In this document: positions 12,300 to 21,828 of the stretch, piece by piece
How the letters are laid out: every line of letters begins with the position of its first letter
Position numbering within the stretch: the first letter of the stretch is position 1
DNA from: Mesostigma viride
Taxonomy: Eukaryota; Streptophyta; Mesostigmatophyceae; Mesostigmatales; Mesostigmataceae
Direction: 5' to 3'
Assembly (NCBI GenBank): GCA_009746045.1
Contig: RPFO01000392.1
Location: forward strand, 920,627 to 984,626
Length of the DNA stretch: 64,000 nt
Notes under the pieces: generated by a model
The model's input: the letters and a program-made list of their open reading frames with translations, nothing else
Database searches by the model: none
Told to the model about the DNA's origin: nothing
Position numbers and translations under genes: made by a program

Positions 12300-13850
12300 A
12301 ACACACTGGCGGCCAAGCTAGACGGCACGGTTTATAGGATCGATGCTCCGACAGGTCCTGAAGGTCGGGTTTTCCAAGCGTAGGTCATTAGATCGAGTCT
12401 TTGTATCAGGGCGCGCAGCCTGCTCCCCAGCTTCGAGGTTGATGTGGACCATCGCATCTCCCTCGCCTGGCACGCTTTACGCCAGTACCGGGCCCTGTGG
12501 CGCAAGCCGGCCTGGCAAGATCGAGAAACAGGACCTGTTCAAGGTCCTCGTCCTTCCTGTTCTCACGTATGGGGCCGAGACGTGGACCCTCACCGCCGAC
12601 CTGGCCCGCAAGCTGGACGTCCGGCGCGGTCACCAGCATACTGCGTTCCATTTTCAGAGTAGGATATGCTGCTCATGTCCGCAATGAGGACAGTGTACCA
12701 GGGCATGCCCTATATCACCAGCACCATTAAGCAGCGACGCCTGCAGCTAGTAGGGCACCTAGCTCGCACCAACCAGGTAGACACCTCACGTGGCCCCCCC
12801 GCAGGACTGCGACCAGCCCACTGGGCCTGGCCGGCACCTCCTGACGTGGGCCGGGCCCAGTGATGTTAGACGCCGCAAGGCCCGCACCTTCAAAGAACAG
12901 CTAGTAGAGGACATGGGGGGCCTAGTAGGCCTCTCTGTGATTTGGAAGAAGATGATGGACAAGGCCTAGTGGGCCCAGGTCATAGAGGACAACGAGCCCC
13001 CCCCAGTGGGGAAGCGCCCGCGTGTGCAATCCCGTGGGAGGCACGCCAGACAGCTCCCCTAGTAGGGCAGCGTGCGGCTGTCTAGATAGATGTTGTAGTT
13101 AGAATGCTGTTAGATAGATGTAGTATGTAGCCGAGGTAGATAGATTAGACCGGTAGGACTGACTGTTTGCACCCATCCATCCATCCATCGGGGTTAATGC
13201 TCCGTGACTCCCCAACGGGAGCACGAGTCTAATTAATTAATTAATTAATTAATTAATTAATTAATGCCTCGCATTTCGGACGAGATTAGGCAGCGTAGGA
13301 TAGCATTTGTAGGACATCTTGCTCGCACCAGTCAGGTCGACACCGCCCTTGGTACGTCTGGCCGGCCCCCCGGCAGCGGCTTGGCCAACCAGGGCAGCAC
13401 ATCCTGACCTGGCCTGGCCGGCCCCAAGGACATTCCTAGAAAGCTAGGTAAACCTGCCATGAACAGTCAACATTCAGATGTTGCTGGCCGACCTACTAGT
13501 GGTCCCAGCTCAGTTTGAACACCACATTCACTCCCTCTCTCTTCTTTGGACTGATATGCAAACTTTCTAACAAGAAGAGGTGCATGGCAGAAGCTAGATT
13601 GTCCAGGCTCACACGCCAGCCCAGGCTGTGGGCAAGCCCCCTCCCGCCAAGCGGAAGGGGCGTTTTGCTGAGCTAGTAGGGTAGTTAGGATTTTGATTCT
13701 AGACTAGCTAGCTTAGAGTTAGTTTAGTTCGATTACGCGGCTTCGCCCACCTCCACCCATCCAGCAAGGAGCATGAACGGTGAGACAACTAGTGTGCTAC
13801 ATGATCTCCCAACGGAGTCATGTTATAATTAAATTTAATTTTAATGGCCG
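12300..13850 (+). pseudogene. LINE reverse-transcriptase fragment, interrupted by a second LINE
   Basis: The pieces 12300-12411 and 13263-13850 together match the C-terminal part of the LINE at 32119-33510. The first covers the KLDGT region and 'fSxRRSL' region, the second the (R)RIAFVGHLARTSQVDT region. Between them a second copy (12412-13262) is inserted. The outer copy ends in the stem-loop CTCCCAACGGAG at about 13807 followed by an AT-rich tail. Frames are broken by indels and stops, so the copy is dead. The motifs YGAETWTL and GHLART are typical of the region following the RT fingers-palm in non-LTR elements. Confidence 0.75.
12412..13262 (+). mobile_element. 5'-truncated LINE (RT C-terminus, 3' stem-loop, (TTAA)n tail)
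   Basis: Contains the conserved VLTYGAETWTLTADLA stretch, then GHLARTNQVDTS, then a basic C-terminus (about 12945-13060), a 3' UTR, a stem-loop CTCCCCAACGGGAG at about 13209-13222 and (AATT)n up to 13262. It lies inside another copy of the same LINE family. No target-site duplication is obvious. The 3' end is nearly identical to that of the ORF1-only element at 16069-16955. Confidence 0.75.
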
Positions 13851-14189
13851 GGTTTTTAATGGCAATCTGGGCTACAACCTGCAGGTGGAGGATGTAAACT
13901 GTCGTGAACCTGCTCGGGTAATTGCACGATGTGCACCTGCATTTTGATTCTAGACTAGCTAGCTTAGAGTTAGTTTAGTTCGATTACGCGGCTTCGCCCA
14001 CCTCCACCCATCCAGCAAGGAGCATGAACGGTGAGACAACTAGTGTGCTACATGATCTCCCAACGGAGTCATGTTATAATTAAATTTAATTTTAATGGAC
14101 GGGTTTTTAATGGCAATCTGGGCTGCAACCTGCAGGTGGAGGATGTAAACTGTCGTGAACCTGCTCGGGTTGCACGATGTGCACCTGCA
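13694..14189. repeat. tandem duplication of about 247 bp
   Basis: 13694-13940 and 13941-14189 are near-identical head-to-tail copies containing TTTTGATTCTAGACTAGCTA, the LINE 3' stem-loop CTCCCAACGGAG and the AT-rich tail. The duplication includes a LINE 3' end plus downstream sequence, so it arose after the insertion. Confidence 0.8.
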
Positions 14190-14339
14190 CCACAATTTGA
14201 TGGATCATGCATCCCGATCATGTAGTTGGCTCACTTCATATGCTCGCATGTGGCGGCGACATGGGGAAATGGCGAGCTACCATGGTCCGGATTCTCCCGA
14301 TTTCTGGACTGCGCTGGTTGTCTCCTTGATAATAATCCT

Positions 14340-14790
14340 CATCTGATCTGTCCTCCAGTGTAATTAATGGCACACGATGGAGGCGGTAGTGTAGCGGCTA
14401 TCCTCATGATCAGGGCCGCAATGACCTCCACCTGCGGAAGCTTCTACCCTGCATTCTAGCAATGGGCCGCGGGGCCCGTGGGGATAAAACAGGATCACGC
14501 CCCTCTGGAAGGTGCTTATCGCAGACATGCAGCGCCCGGCCATTTCTCCTTGTCTATCATGCGGGCGCGGATTATTATCGAGTACGTACAGATAGTCCCA
14601 GAAGCCCTGCATCCTCAAGCAACTACGGTGCAGCAGCTCATCAATGGAACCGCTCTCCGGTACACACACGTGTAATTAAGGAGTTTTTCGCAGTTGGGCT
14701 GTAGCTACGGATCAGGAGACCCATATTACTTGTGAGACAACTAGATATAGCAGCGGAATCATGCCAGAGGTCCTACTTGAAAGCCGTGTT
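14340..14790 (-). repeat. type-C LINE C-terminal fragment with flanking dispersed repeat
   Basis: On the minus strand about 14669-14380 matches the C-terminal coding region of the type-C LINE (compare 15370-15109). It is interrupted by stops. About 14640-14790 matches the dispersed repeat at 30258-30520 (words GAGTTTTTCGCAGTTGGGCT and CAGGAGAC). Both are degenerate. Confidence 0.5.
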
Positions 14791-14974
14791 GGAGCTACTC
14801 GAACTTTTGCATATTTTTTCGGGTACGTCCCGGCGGTCGGCAGCATTTGCTGCTTACCTCGACGATAACATTATGCATCGACCGGTGCACAGTCTGCTCT
14901 TGCTGCATCAAGTAAGTACTTGCGTGTCATGCGCAAAGGCATGCCACGGAGTACTATGCTAATCTCATTAGAAA

Positions 14975-15842
14975 AGTAAGTAAGTAAGTAAGTACTTGCG
15001 TGTCATGCGCAAAGGCATGCCAGGGAGTACTATGCTAATCTCATTAGAAAAATAATTACACAAAAGTTTAAACAAATATCGTCTGCATCATCCCCCAACC
15101 GTTAAGCACTAGATGGGGATGTAATCCTCATCCGAGCTGTCCTCTACTGTAATGGCAGACGAGGCGGTACTAGTGTAGCGGCTATCCTCAGGACCAATAA
15201 CCTCCACCTGCGGACTTCTACCCTGCCTGGCTAGCAACGGGCCTCGGGGCCCGTGGGGAGAAAACAGGAGCATACCCCTCGGGGAGGTGCTTATCGCAGA
15301 TGGCAGCCCATTTCTCCTTGTCAATCATGCGGGCGCGGAGTACGGATAGTCCCAGAAGAAGCCCTGCATCTTCAAGCAGTACGTTGTGTCACATAGGTCC
15401 GGGTCGCGCCGCGCCGGTGCCCGGCGCGCGCAAGTTTGCCAGTGGGTTGCGATGGGACAAGGGGACCCTGCCATAGGAGGAGGTGTCTACCTGGTTGGCC
15501 CGTCTTAAGCCCCCCGGCAGGGCCCACATCGGTATTCACCTGGTCTGTGCGGGCAAGATGGCCGGCAAAGAGGAGGCGGCGGTGTCGGATGGTATGGGTG
15601 AAAAGAGGGAGCTCGCAGTAGAGCTCGGCCCGGGTGCGGCGTTCTTGGTAGCGGACGCCGAGGATATGACGGAGCATAATTCGAGTGACGGTGCCGTCAA
15701 GCTGCTGGCTCAGCGCCTGGTCCAGGGTCCACGCCTCGCAGCCATAAAGGAGGATGCTGAGGACAAGGGCCTTGAACATATCATTCATTAGAAAAATAAT
15801 TACACAAAAGTTTAAACAAATATCGTCTGTATCACCCCCCAA
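14975..15842 (-). mobile_element. type-C LINE, 5'-truncated (RT C-terminus, acidic tail, (TTAC)n end)
   Basis: Minus-strand order: RT C-terminal region 15842-15372 (LLYGCEAWTLDQALSQQLDG, then HRRLLFAGHLARTDQVNTD), a region with RMIDKEKWAAICDKHLPEG, an acidic end VEDSSDEDYIPI followed by a stop at about 15109, a 3' UTR, then (TTAC)n ending near 14975. DKEKWAAI corresponds to DKKRWQKI at the end of the LINE at 33.3 kb, so the subfamilies are homologous but have divergent C-termini. At least one frameshift is present. Confidence 0.75.
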
Positions 15843-17031
15843 TCGTTAGGCACTAGATGGGGATGTAATCCTCATTCGAGCTGTCCTCTACTGTAATGGC
15901 AGTGACGAGGCGGTAGCGTAGCGGCTATCCTCAGGACCAATAACCTCCACCTGCGGACTTCTACCCTGGCTAGCGCCTAGCAACGGGCCGCGGGGCCCGT
16001 GGGGAGAAAACAGGAGCATACCCCTCAGGAAGGTGCTTATCGCAGATGGCAGCCCATTTCTCCTTGTCGAGGAGCTGGAGGACCACCGCCAGGCCCAGCA
16101 ACGGGAGGTCACCGACCGCGCTCGCCGCGAGTGCCGAGTGGTGCTACGTCGCTTCCCCCAGAAGCCAGGTGAGACGTCAACCTCTCTTGCTGACGAGCTC
16201 AAGAACCAGCTTCTTACCGCTCATGGGCCTGGTAGGTGAGGTAGAACTGCGTGGGTGCCACCGCCTTCCCCACTCACGGGACAAGGCGGCTCCCCCACCA
16301 GTCCTACTCACCTTCTCCTCCCCTGAGGATAAGCAGCGGTTCCTCTCTCGTCGCAAGCGGTTGCACGACCTCACCTGGACGCTGGATGACGACCTCACCC
16401 CCGCTCAGCAACAGCAGCGATGCGACCTGTGGCCGGAATACCTCCGCCATAAGCAGGACCCCCAGAAGCCAAAGGTGTACTGGAGGGGCGGGGACCTGAT
16501 GATCAACCACAAGATGTGGACGCCCCCAGCGGGCTAGAATAGCAATAGCCCTAGCTTGTAACCATTGGCGTCACTGCCGCTAAGGCAGCCATGCCTAGAA
16601 TGTTGCCTAGCTGTGCCAACACACCTAGTCACGTGCCGCCAACGCACGGTACAACCAGCCATAGCCTTAGCCTAGTCCTAGTACAGCCATGCTACGCCCT
16701 GGCTATGTTCAGATTACTTGCCCACGCTCCTTGCTATGATATGCTCACATGGGTCTTATTGCACCCACAGTTTGCCGGATCGTTAGCCTGTCCTTTTAGC
16801 TAGCCGCGCCCGATTGCAGCTGTGGCATGCCTTTGGCATGAAGGAGACTGGGGGTCTCTGCCCTTTCTCCTGTAGTGCACACACAGGGATTAAAAGCACT
16901 TCGGTGCTCCGTGACTCCCCAACGGGAGCACGAGTTTAATTAATTAATTAATTAATTCTCCTTGTCAATCATGCGGGCGCGGAGTACGGATAGTCCCAGA
17001 AGCCCTGCATCTTCAAATTATATGCTGCATC
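15785..17031 (-). mobile_element. second type-C LINE 3' fragment, split by an ORF1-only insertion
   Basis: 15785-16068 and 16956-17031 join into the same C-terminus and 3' UTR seen at 15040-15370. They are separated by the 887-bp insertion described next. The coding end again reads SSDEDYIPI-like on the minus strand. Confidence 0.75.
16069..16955 (+). mobile_element. 5'-truncated ORF1-only retroelement with target-site duplication
   Basis: Flanked by a perfect 11-bp duplication TTCTCCTTGTC (16058-16068 and 16956-16966). It contains the ORF1 C-terminus in broken frame (DKQRFLSRRKRLHDLTWTLD, then DLTPAQQQQR, then PKVYWRGGDLMINHK, stop at 16537), about 375 bp of 3' UTR, stem-loop CTCCCCAACGGGAG at about 16915 and (TTAA)n directly at the duplication. 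There is no RT between ORF1 and the tail. This is a textbook target-primed insertion that fixes the 3' structure of the family. Confidence 0.85.
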
Positions 17032-17054
17032 AAATTATGCATGCAGTTGACAGC

Positions 17055-17290
17055 ATTCTGCTCGGAGGGTTGCTAGCCAGGGTAGAAGTCCGCAGGTGGA
17101 GGTTATTGGTCCTGAGGATAGCCGCTACACTACCGCCTCGTCCGCCATTACAGTAGAGGACAGTTCGGATGAGGATTACATCCCCATCTAGTGCTTAACG
17201 GTTGGGGGATGATGCAGACGATATATTTGTTTAAACTTTTGTGTAATTTTTTTTCTAATGAGATTAGCATAGTACTCCGTGGCATGCCTT
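17055..17290 (+). repeat. type-C LINE C-terminus and 3' tail
   Basis: Plus-strand copy encoding VEVIGPEDSRYTTAS then SSDEDYIPI and a stop at about 17190, followed by the shared 3' UTR with CTAATGAGATTAGCATAGTA. It abuts the tail of the inverted ORF1-only element that follows. Confidence 0.65.
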
Positions 17291-20200
17291 TGCGCATTGA
17301 ATTGAATTGAATTGTAACATAACTCCGTTGGGAGTATATGTAGCACATAGCCCTTGAGAGGGGGCATATGGCCTATCATACATCCTAAGCTACTTCCTGC
17401 AAGGGTGGGGATGTAAAGGACCCTTGCTCTAGGCCGGTGCACCACGGCACTTGCATCCCCATGATCTTCAAGCTATGCCCAGCGAAGGGGGAGCCTGTCA
17501 TGGGGGGGAAGATCAGCATAGCTATACAAAAGCTAGGGCATGGCGTCTCAGCAGAGAGTTACTCCCTGCATGGGCACAACATAACTAAATAAAGCTAGGC
17601 ATCATCTGGAGTGTGGCTCATCATAGGCACACATGTACATGATTAAAAAAAGCGCATGGCTTAGCTGGGATAGTGCCTCTAGGAGGCGTACATGTACATG
17701 GCCACGGTCTATCTATGCTACACTACTACTGCTGTATTCCCCTAAGCTGGGGCGTCTGGAGTCGCTGGGGCCGCGGGGGTCGCCTGCCAGGGCTTGTGGC
17801 CGACGTAGATGGCCGCCCCCTTCCAGTACACCGGCTGCCCCGCCTTGGTCTGCCGGCCGTGGAGGTAGGTCGGCCATAGCTCCCGTCGCCGTTGTTGCTG
17901 CGCCAGGGTCAAGTCGTCATCAATGGTGAAGAGAGTCTTCTCGAGCCGCTTGCGGCGTCGGAGAAAAGAAATCTTGTCCGCCGGGGTCTTAACCCCTAAA
18001 TGGTCTGGCTGCCGATTTTCCGCCTAAAACTGAGTTACAGCCGACACGTCGGCCCCTTCTCGGGGGACCAAATGCCGCGAAAACTATTGAGAATTAGGAA
18101 AAGTTTAGCTGAGAAGATCGAAAGTTTATAATTTTCCTCACAGCATGGTACTAGGGTTTGCATACTTCTGACAAAGTTATAGAGGTGTTCTGGTCGGTCA
18201 AAGTACAAGGGGTCAGGGTACTTTTTCGCGTACAACGTGCATTCCGGAAAACGACGACCTGGCCATGGCGGCTTGCGCCCACGCATGGCATTTACGTTTG
18301 CGTTCGAATTTTCTGGCCAAACTTAAGATATTGATTTTATACGTCCTAAAGATGATACAGGCCAATTTTTGGTTCGCGGGAATGCCATTTGATAGGTTTC
18401 GGCAGCGTTCTTGCTGGAAAAAACTGCGATCAGGCCGGACGATAGAAACGTTGACAGCAATACCTTTCCGGCGTATTTTAAAGGATATATTGGTTTCTTT
18501 GTACTTTTTATGATACATAGTAGTCGTAAACGTGCAAGGGTGGCCAGAAATCGCCGAATCCAGCGACCATGCTGCACAACTTTGGTGTGCCGAAATGCCC
18601 CATTTTGCGGCCACCGCCTGGGCCAAGGTAACGCCATCCATGCCTGGTAAAGCTTAAGCATCGTTTTCCTATCGATGTTTGACGTTTATATATACGTTCT
18701 AGCTTGTGTAGCACATTCTTTTTGCATTATTCATGCTCTTTCTTGACCCTGGCCTGGCCCCTTTCTAAAACACCCTTCTTAGATGCTTCCATCAGTCAGT
18801 TGACCTGCCACAGGGTGATGGTGATAAGTTTTAGAGGCTGTATGGGTTTGAATACCTCCATATATGTTTGTTATACATTTCCCACACACATATTGCATGA
18901 GTGTGAGGCAGTTGGCTGGTCTCTGTGGCATCATCAAGCATGTAACCGGTGAGTAGAAGCTTCCCATTGTCAGCATGTGCCACCAGGTGTGCTGGCCATC
19001 ACCTGGCAAGCTATAGCAGCTTAGGCCTAGTTTATCCTTGCTAGGGCAAGCTGAAATAGGCTTAAAATCACTAGTTTGTTGGTGGCTGCCTCCTAGAATG
19101 CATGCCTTGCGTAGGGTATCCGTACCACGTTACCTACGTGCATGGACAAGGTGGCACCTGCACATAGGTGCCATGTAAGGGCAGTGTGATGATGCAGTTA
19201 TGTTTCCCCATCATTGTGGAAGGGAAATGTATTGTGTGGCATGGTTGGGGGCCATATTAGTTGGTATTAGTAGGTAGTATGCCCACTCCTACCCCCTTGG
19301 TTGCTTTTTACCAACGGTACCCCTATGGGCTGTACTGGGTGTAACTGCTGGTATACCCACCCAAATGATGACCCCAATGGCTCAAACTGTTCAGCAACTA
19401 ATTTTTTATCATCCCTGAAGTGGTAGGTGCCTAGCTCTTACAACATAATTCAAAATGCACATTCTACCAAAAATGAAAACGCTCGTCTTGACCCCCCTGA
19501 CTTTGACGGCAGTTATACATGGCCTAACCTGCATATATGTAAGGTTGTGATATACCAACCCGAAGGGCAACTCATGGACATGCTTGGCCCCCAAGGACAG
19601 CCATTGGATATGGGTGGGTTGGATGGCATCTGGTTTGCAAAATTGTGAAGTTACAGCCGATGCATCGGCAGTATTTCTGCCCATTTAGGGGTTAAAGGTG
19701 AGAAGGAGCGGGGGCGGCCCCGCCTTACCCCGCGCGCGGGGAAGGCGGTGGGCGACCAGCTCGATCTCGCCAGTAAGGCCCATGCGATCAAGGATTTCTC
19801 TCTCAAAAGCGCGCGCAAGCTTTTCGGAATTCTCACCTTCCTCCATCTTGAGGTTCTTGACAATGACGTTGAGGCTACGCTTGGCGAGCTCGGCCTCCTC
19901 GCGGAGGTCAAGCGTCTGCCGTTGGAGCTGGGCTGCGACGGCGGAGGTGGTGGAGGTGGTGTGTTGCTTAAGCATGTCCGCCCAGGTGGTGATGGGAGGA
20001 GCATCGCCGGCCAGGCCAGCCGGGGCTGGCTTGGCGGCAATGTCCTTCACCGCCTGGGCGGTGAGGCCTGCGGTGTTCTGCAGAACCTCGATAGCAATGG
20101 CGTTGTCCTTAAGACGCTGGTCGATGTCGCGGAGCTGGGCGGTGATGGAGTCGGTGGAGGCGGAGGGGGGGGGGGGCCGGGTGGAGGCGAGGAGGGCGGC

Positions 20201-20343
20201 GGTGGCGGTGGGGATGGTGGGGAGCTCAGCAGCCAGCGTGCCGCCAATTGCCGCCACATCTGCAGCAATGGGCGTCACGTGCTGTGAGAGGGCGGCGTGG
20301 AGGTGGTGGACGAAGGTGGATTCGGTAATGGGGGCGGGGTTGT
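17290..20343 (-). pseudogene. ORF1-only retroelement copy, interrupted by a TTAA element
   Basis: Minus-strand ORF1 runs 20343-19696 and 17988-17740. It is split by the TTAA transposon at 17989-19695. The halves join in frame: LLLTF before the insertion and PADKISFLRRRKRL after it, matching LLTFKSMGDKLAFLKCRKKL in the copy at 28725. The 5' end is lost at 20343. About 400 bp of 3' UTR leads to the stem-loop ACTCCCAACGGAGT at about 17325 and an (AATTC)n tail. Confidence 0.8.
17989..19695 (+). mobile_element. TTAA-target DNA element, copy 1 (non-autonomous, piggyBac-like)
   Basis: Element 17993-19691 (1699 bp) bounded by TTAA on both sides and by inverted repeats CCCCTAAATGG...CCATTTAGGGG. Removing the element and one TTAA restores the ORF1 reading frame around it. 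Subterminal palindromes AGCCGACACGTCGGCC (18039) and CCGATGCATCGG (about 19658) lie about 40 bp from each end. No transposase frame was found. TTAA duplication and ends starting CCC are hallmarks of the piggyBac superfamily; that assignment is inference. Confidence 0.9.
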
Positions 20344-21203
20344 CACGTCCGTGATCATTTACGTCCGTGCACTCAAGAAGTTACGCGATTGCCGTAATCG
20401 GAATCGTTACGTCCGACGTTTGGTTGGTTCCGATTCAGTATAGGCCGCAGGCTTTGTTCCTTGGGCCGGTGTGGAGCGCCGCGCCGGAAAGACCTGAATT
20501 TCTAGAGTGACAGTCTTAGGTGACCTGACTTAGGTTCGGGCGCAAGACTTTGGGGCACAAAGCCTTGGTGGCTTGCGCAATATTCCGGTGCGTGACATTT
20601 GGCAGTTATGAATCTTTTGTATTGTCCAGACGGAATGATGTTCAGTCCATCTGACAAAGCTAGATACGTAGATCGTAGTGTGCGGTGTGCTGGCTCGCAC
20701 GTGGCTGTCGAATAGACTTGCTCTGCATTTTGCTGGCAGTCTAACTGCACGTCAGGCGGCTTGCTGGCAAATGCGACAGCGCATGGATGCCGGGATTTTT
20801 GGAGGTATTTAGGAGCACAGCAGCGGCCATGGTGGTCGTTGTTCGCTCGTTACTCTCCCTCACAACTTGGTGTTGTCGTCAAGGGGTTTAATAGTGGAAC
20901 AATCCGGAGCAGCCCCCGAGAGTGGTTGCAATGAGTAATTGTCATGAGATTGGTTGACGGAAGTGATAACTGTTTGGTTTCGTCAAGATGATGTGTGTAT
21001 TGTGGGCGAGACTCGGGAAGGAACCCGGTCGTCGTTGGCCAGTGAGCCATAGCTGGGGTAAGCGGGATAGGTAGACAGGATAGGGGGCGCTAAAGGACAC
21101 TGCCAGCCGTAAGCCAAGCGGAGCAGTGTGGCGTCACCCGAGGCCTGCTAGGTTATCAAGAACCGCTTAGCCTTATTTGGACAGTGACGCACAAGTACGA
21201 CAT
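20344..21203 (+). repeat. duplicated segment A (empty-site copy)
   Basis: 20344-21097 is a near-identical copy of 21829-22377 plus 24075-24280. It contains the uninterrupted site AAGGGGTTTAATAGTGG at 20881, which is occupied by the TTAA element in the other copy. Its last 106 bp (21098-21203) is the exact reverse complement of 24299-24403 or so in the other copy. No gene is recognised. Confidence 0.85.
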
Positions 21204-21828
21204 TATACGACTAGACAACACTTGTATTCTTGTCGATGTCTTTTGAAATTAAATGTGAATGGTTTGGTTGCTTTCCAAATATATAAAGCATCATGGTTTT
21301 ATTCTACACCTGGCTGGCTACGGAATTGCCTGTCATGAGGTCGGCGGCCAAGTATGTCCGTGACCTGCATCACACTGGATTTTAACGAGCGAACAACCCT
21401 TGGCGGGTTCAGTTCGGCCAGCCTGGGGTTCCTCCTGCTTCACCCAGGGAAGCACAAGGAAGAGGTTATTGCTTAGCCTTCAAAAGCATCTGAAGAGGTT
21501 AGGCTTTTCCCTGTAAAAAGCCATTGAAGGGGTTATTGCTAAGCCTTTAAAAGCATGCATGTTAAGGTTGTTGCTGATCCTGGAAAAGCATCTTTGAGCA
21601 GCTGGATTTTTTTTTTCCCTTTTTGCTGCTGCCTGGAATGACGCCCTCTTTGGGCTTCCTTCGATTGTGTGAGATGCCTTTCTTTCACTTTTTGCTCTCA
21701 AGTTGTTGTGAGCTAAAGAGTGGGGGGGGAGGTGGCATATCACACACATGATTACAGCTGATAGTGGATGCATTCAAGTAGCGGTAATGATCAGTCCAGG
21801 ATATAATGGCACGCAAACGCGACAGCTG
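21204..21828. other. spacer between the two segment-A copies
   Basis: No gene or known element is recognised. Short words such as AAAAGCAT recur between 21480 and 21600. The minus-strand frame 21773-21480 has no supporting features. Confidence 0.4.

Noticed and set aside
18213-18661. 142- and 112-codon frames in the TTAA element, conserved in all three copies
   Set aside because: Frames overlap on both strands, copies are nearly identical at the DNA level so conservation is uninformative, and no transposase motif is present.
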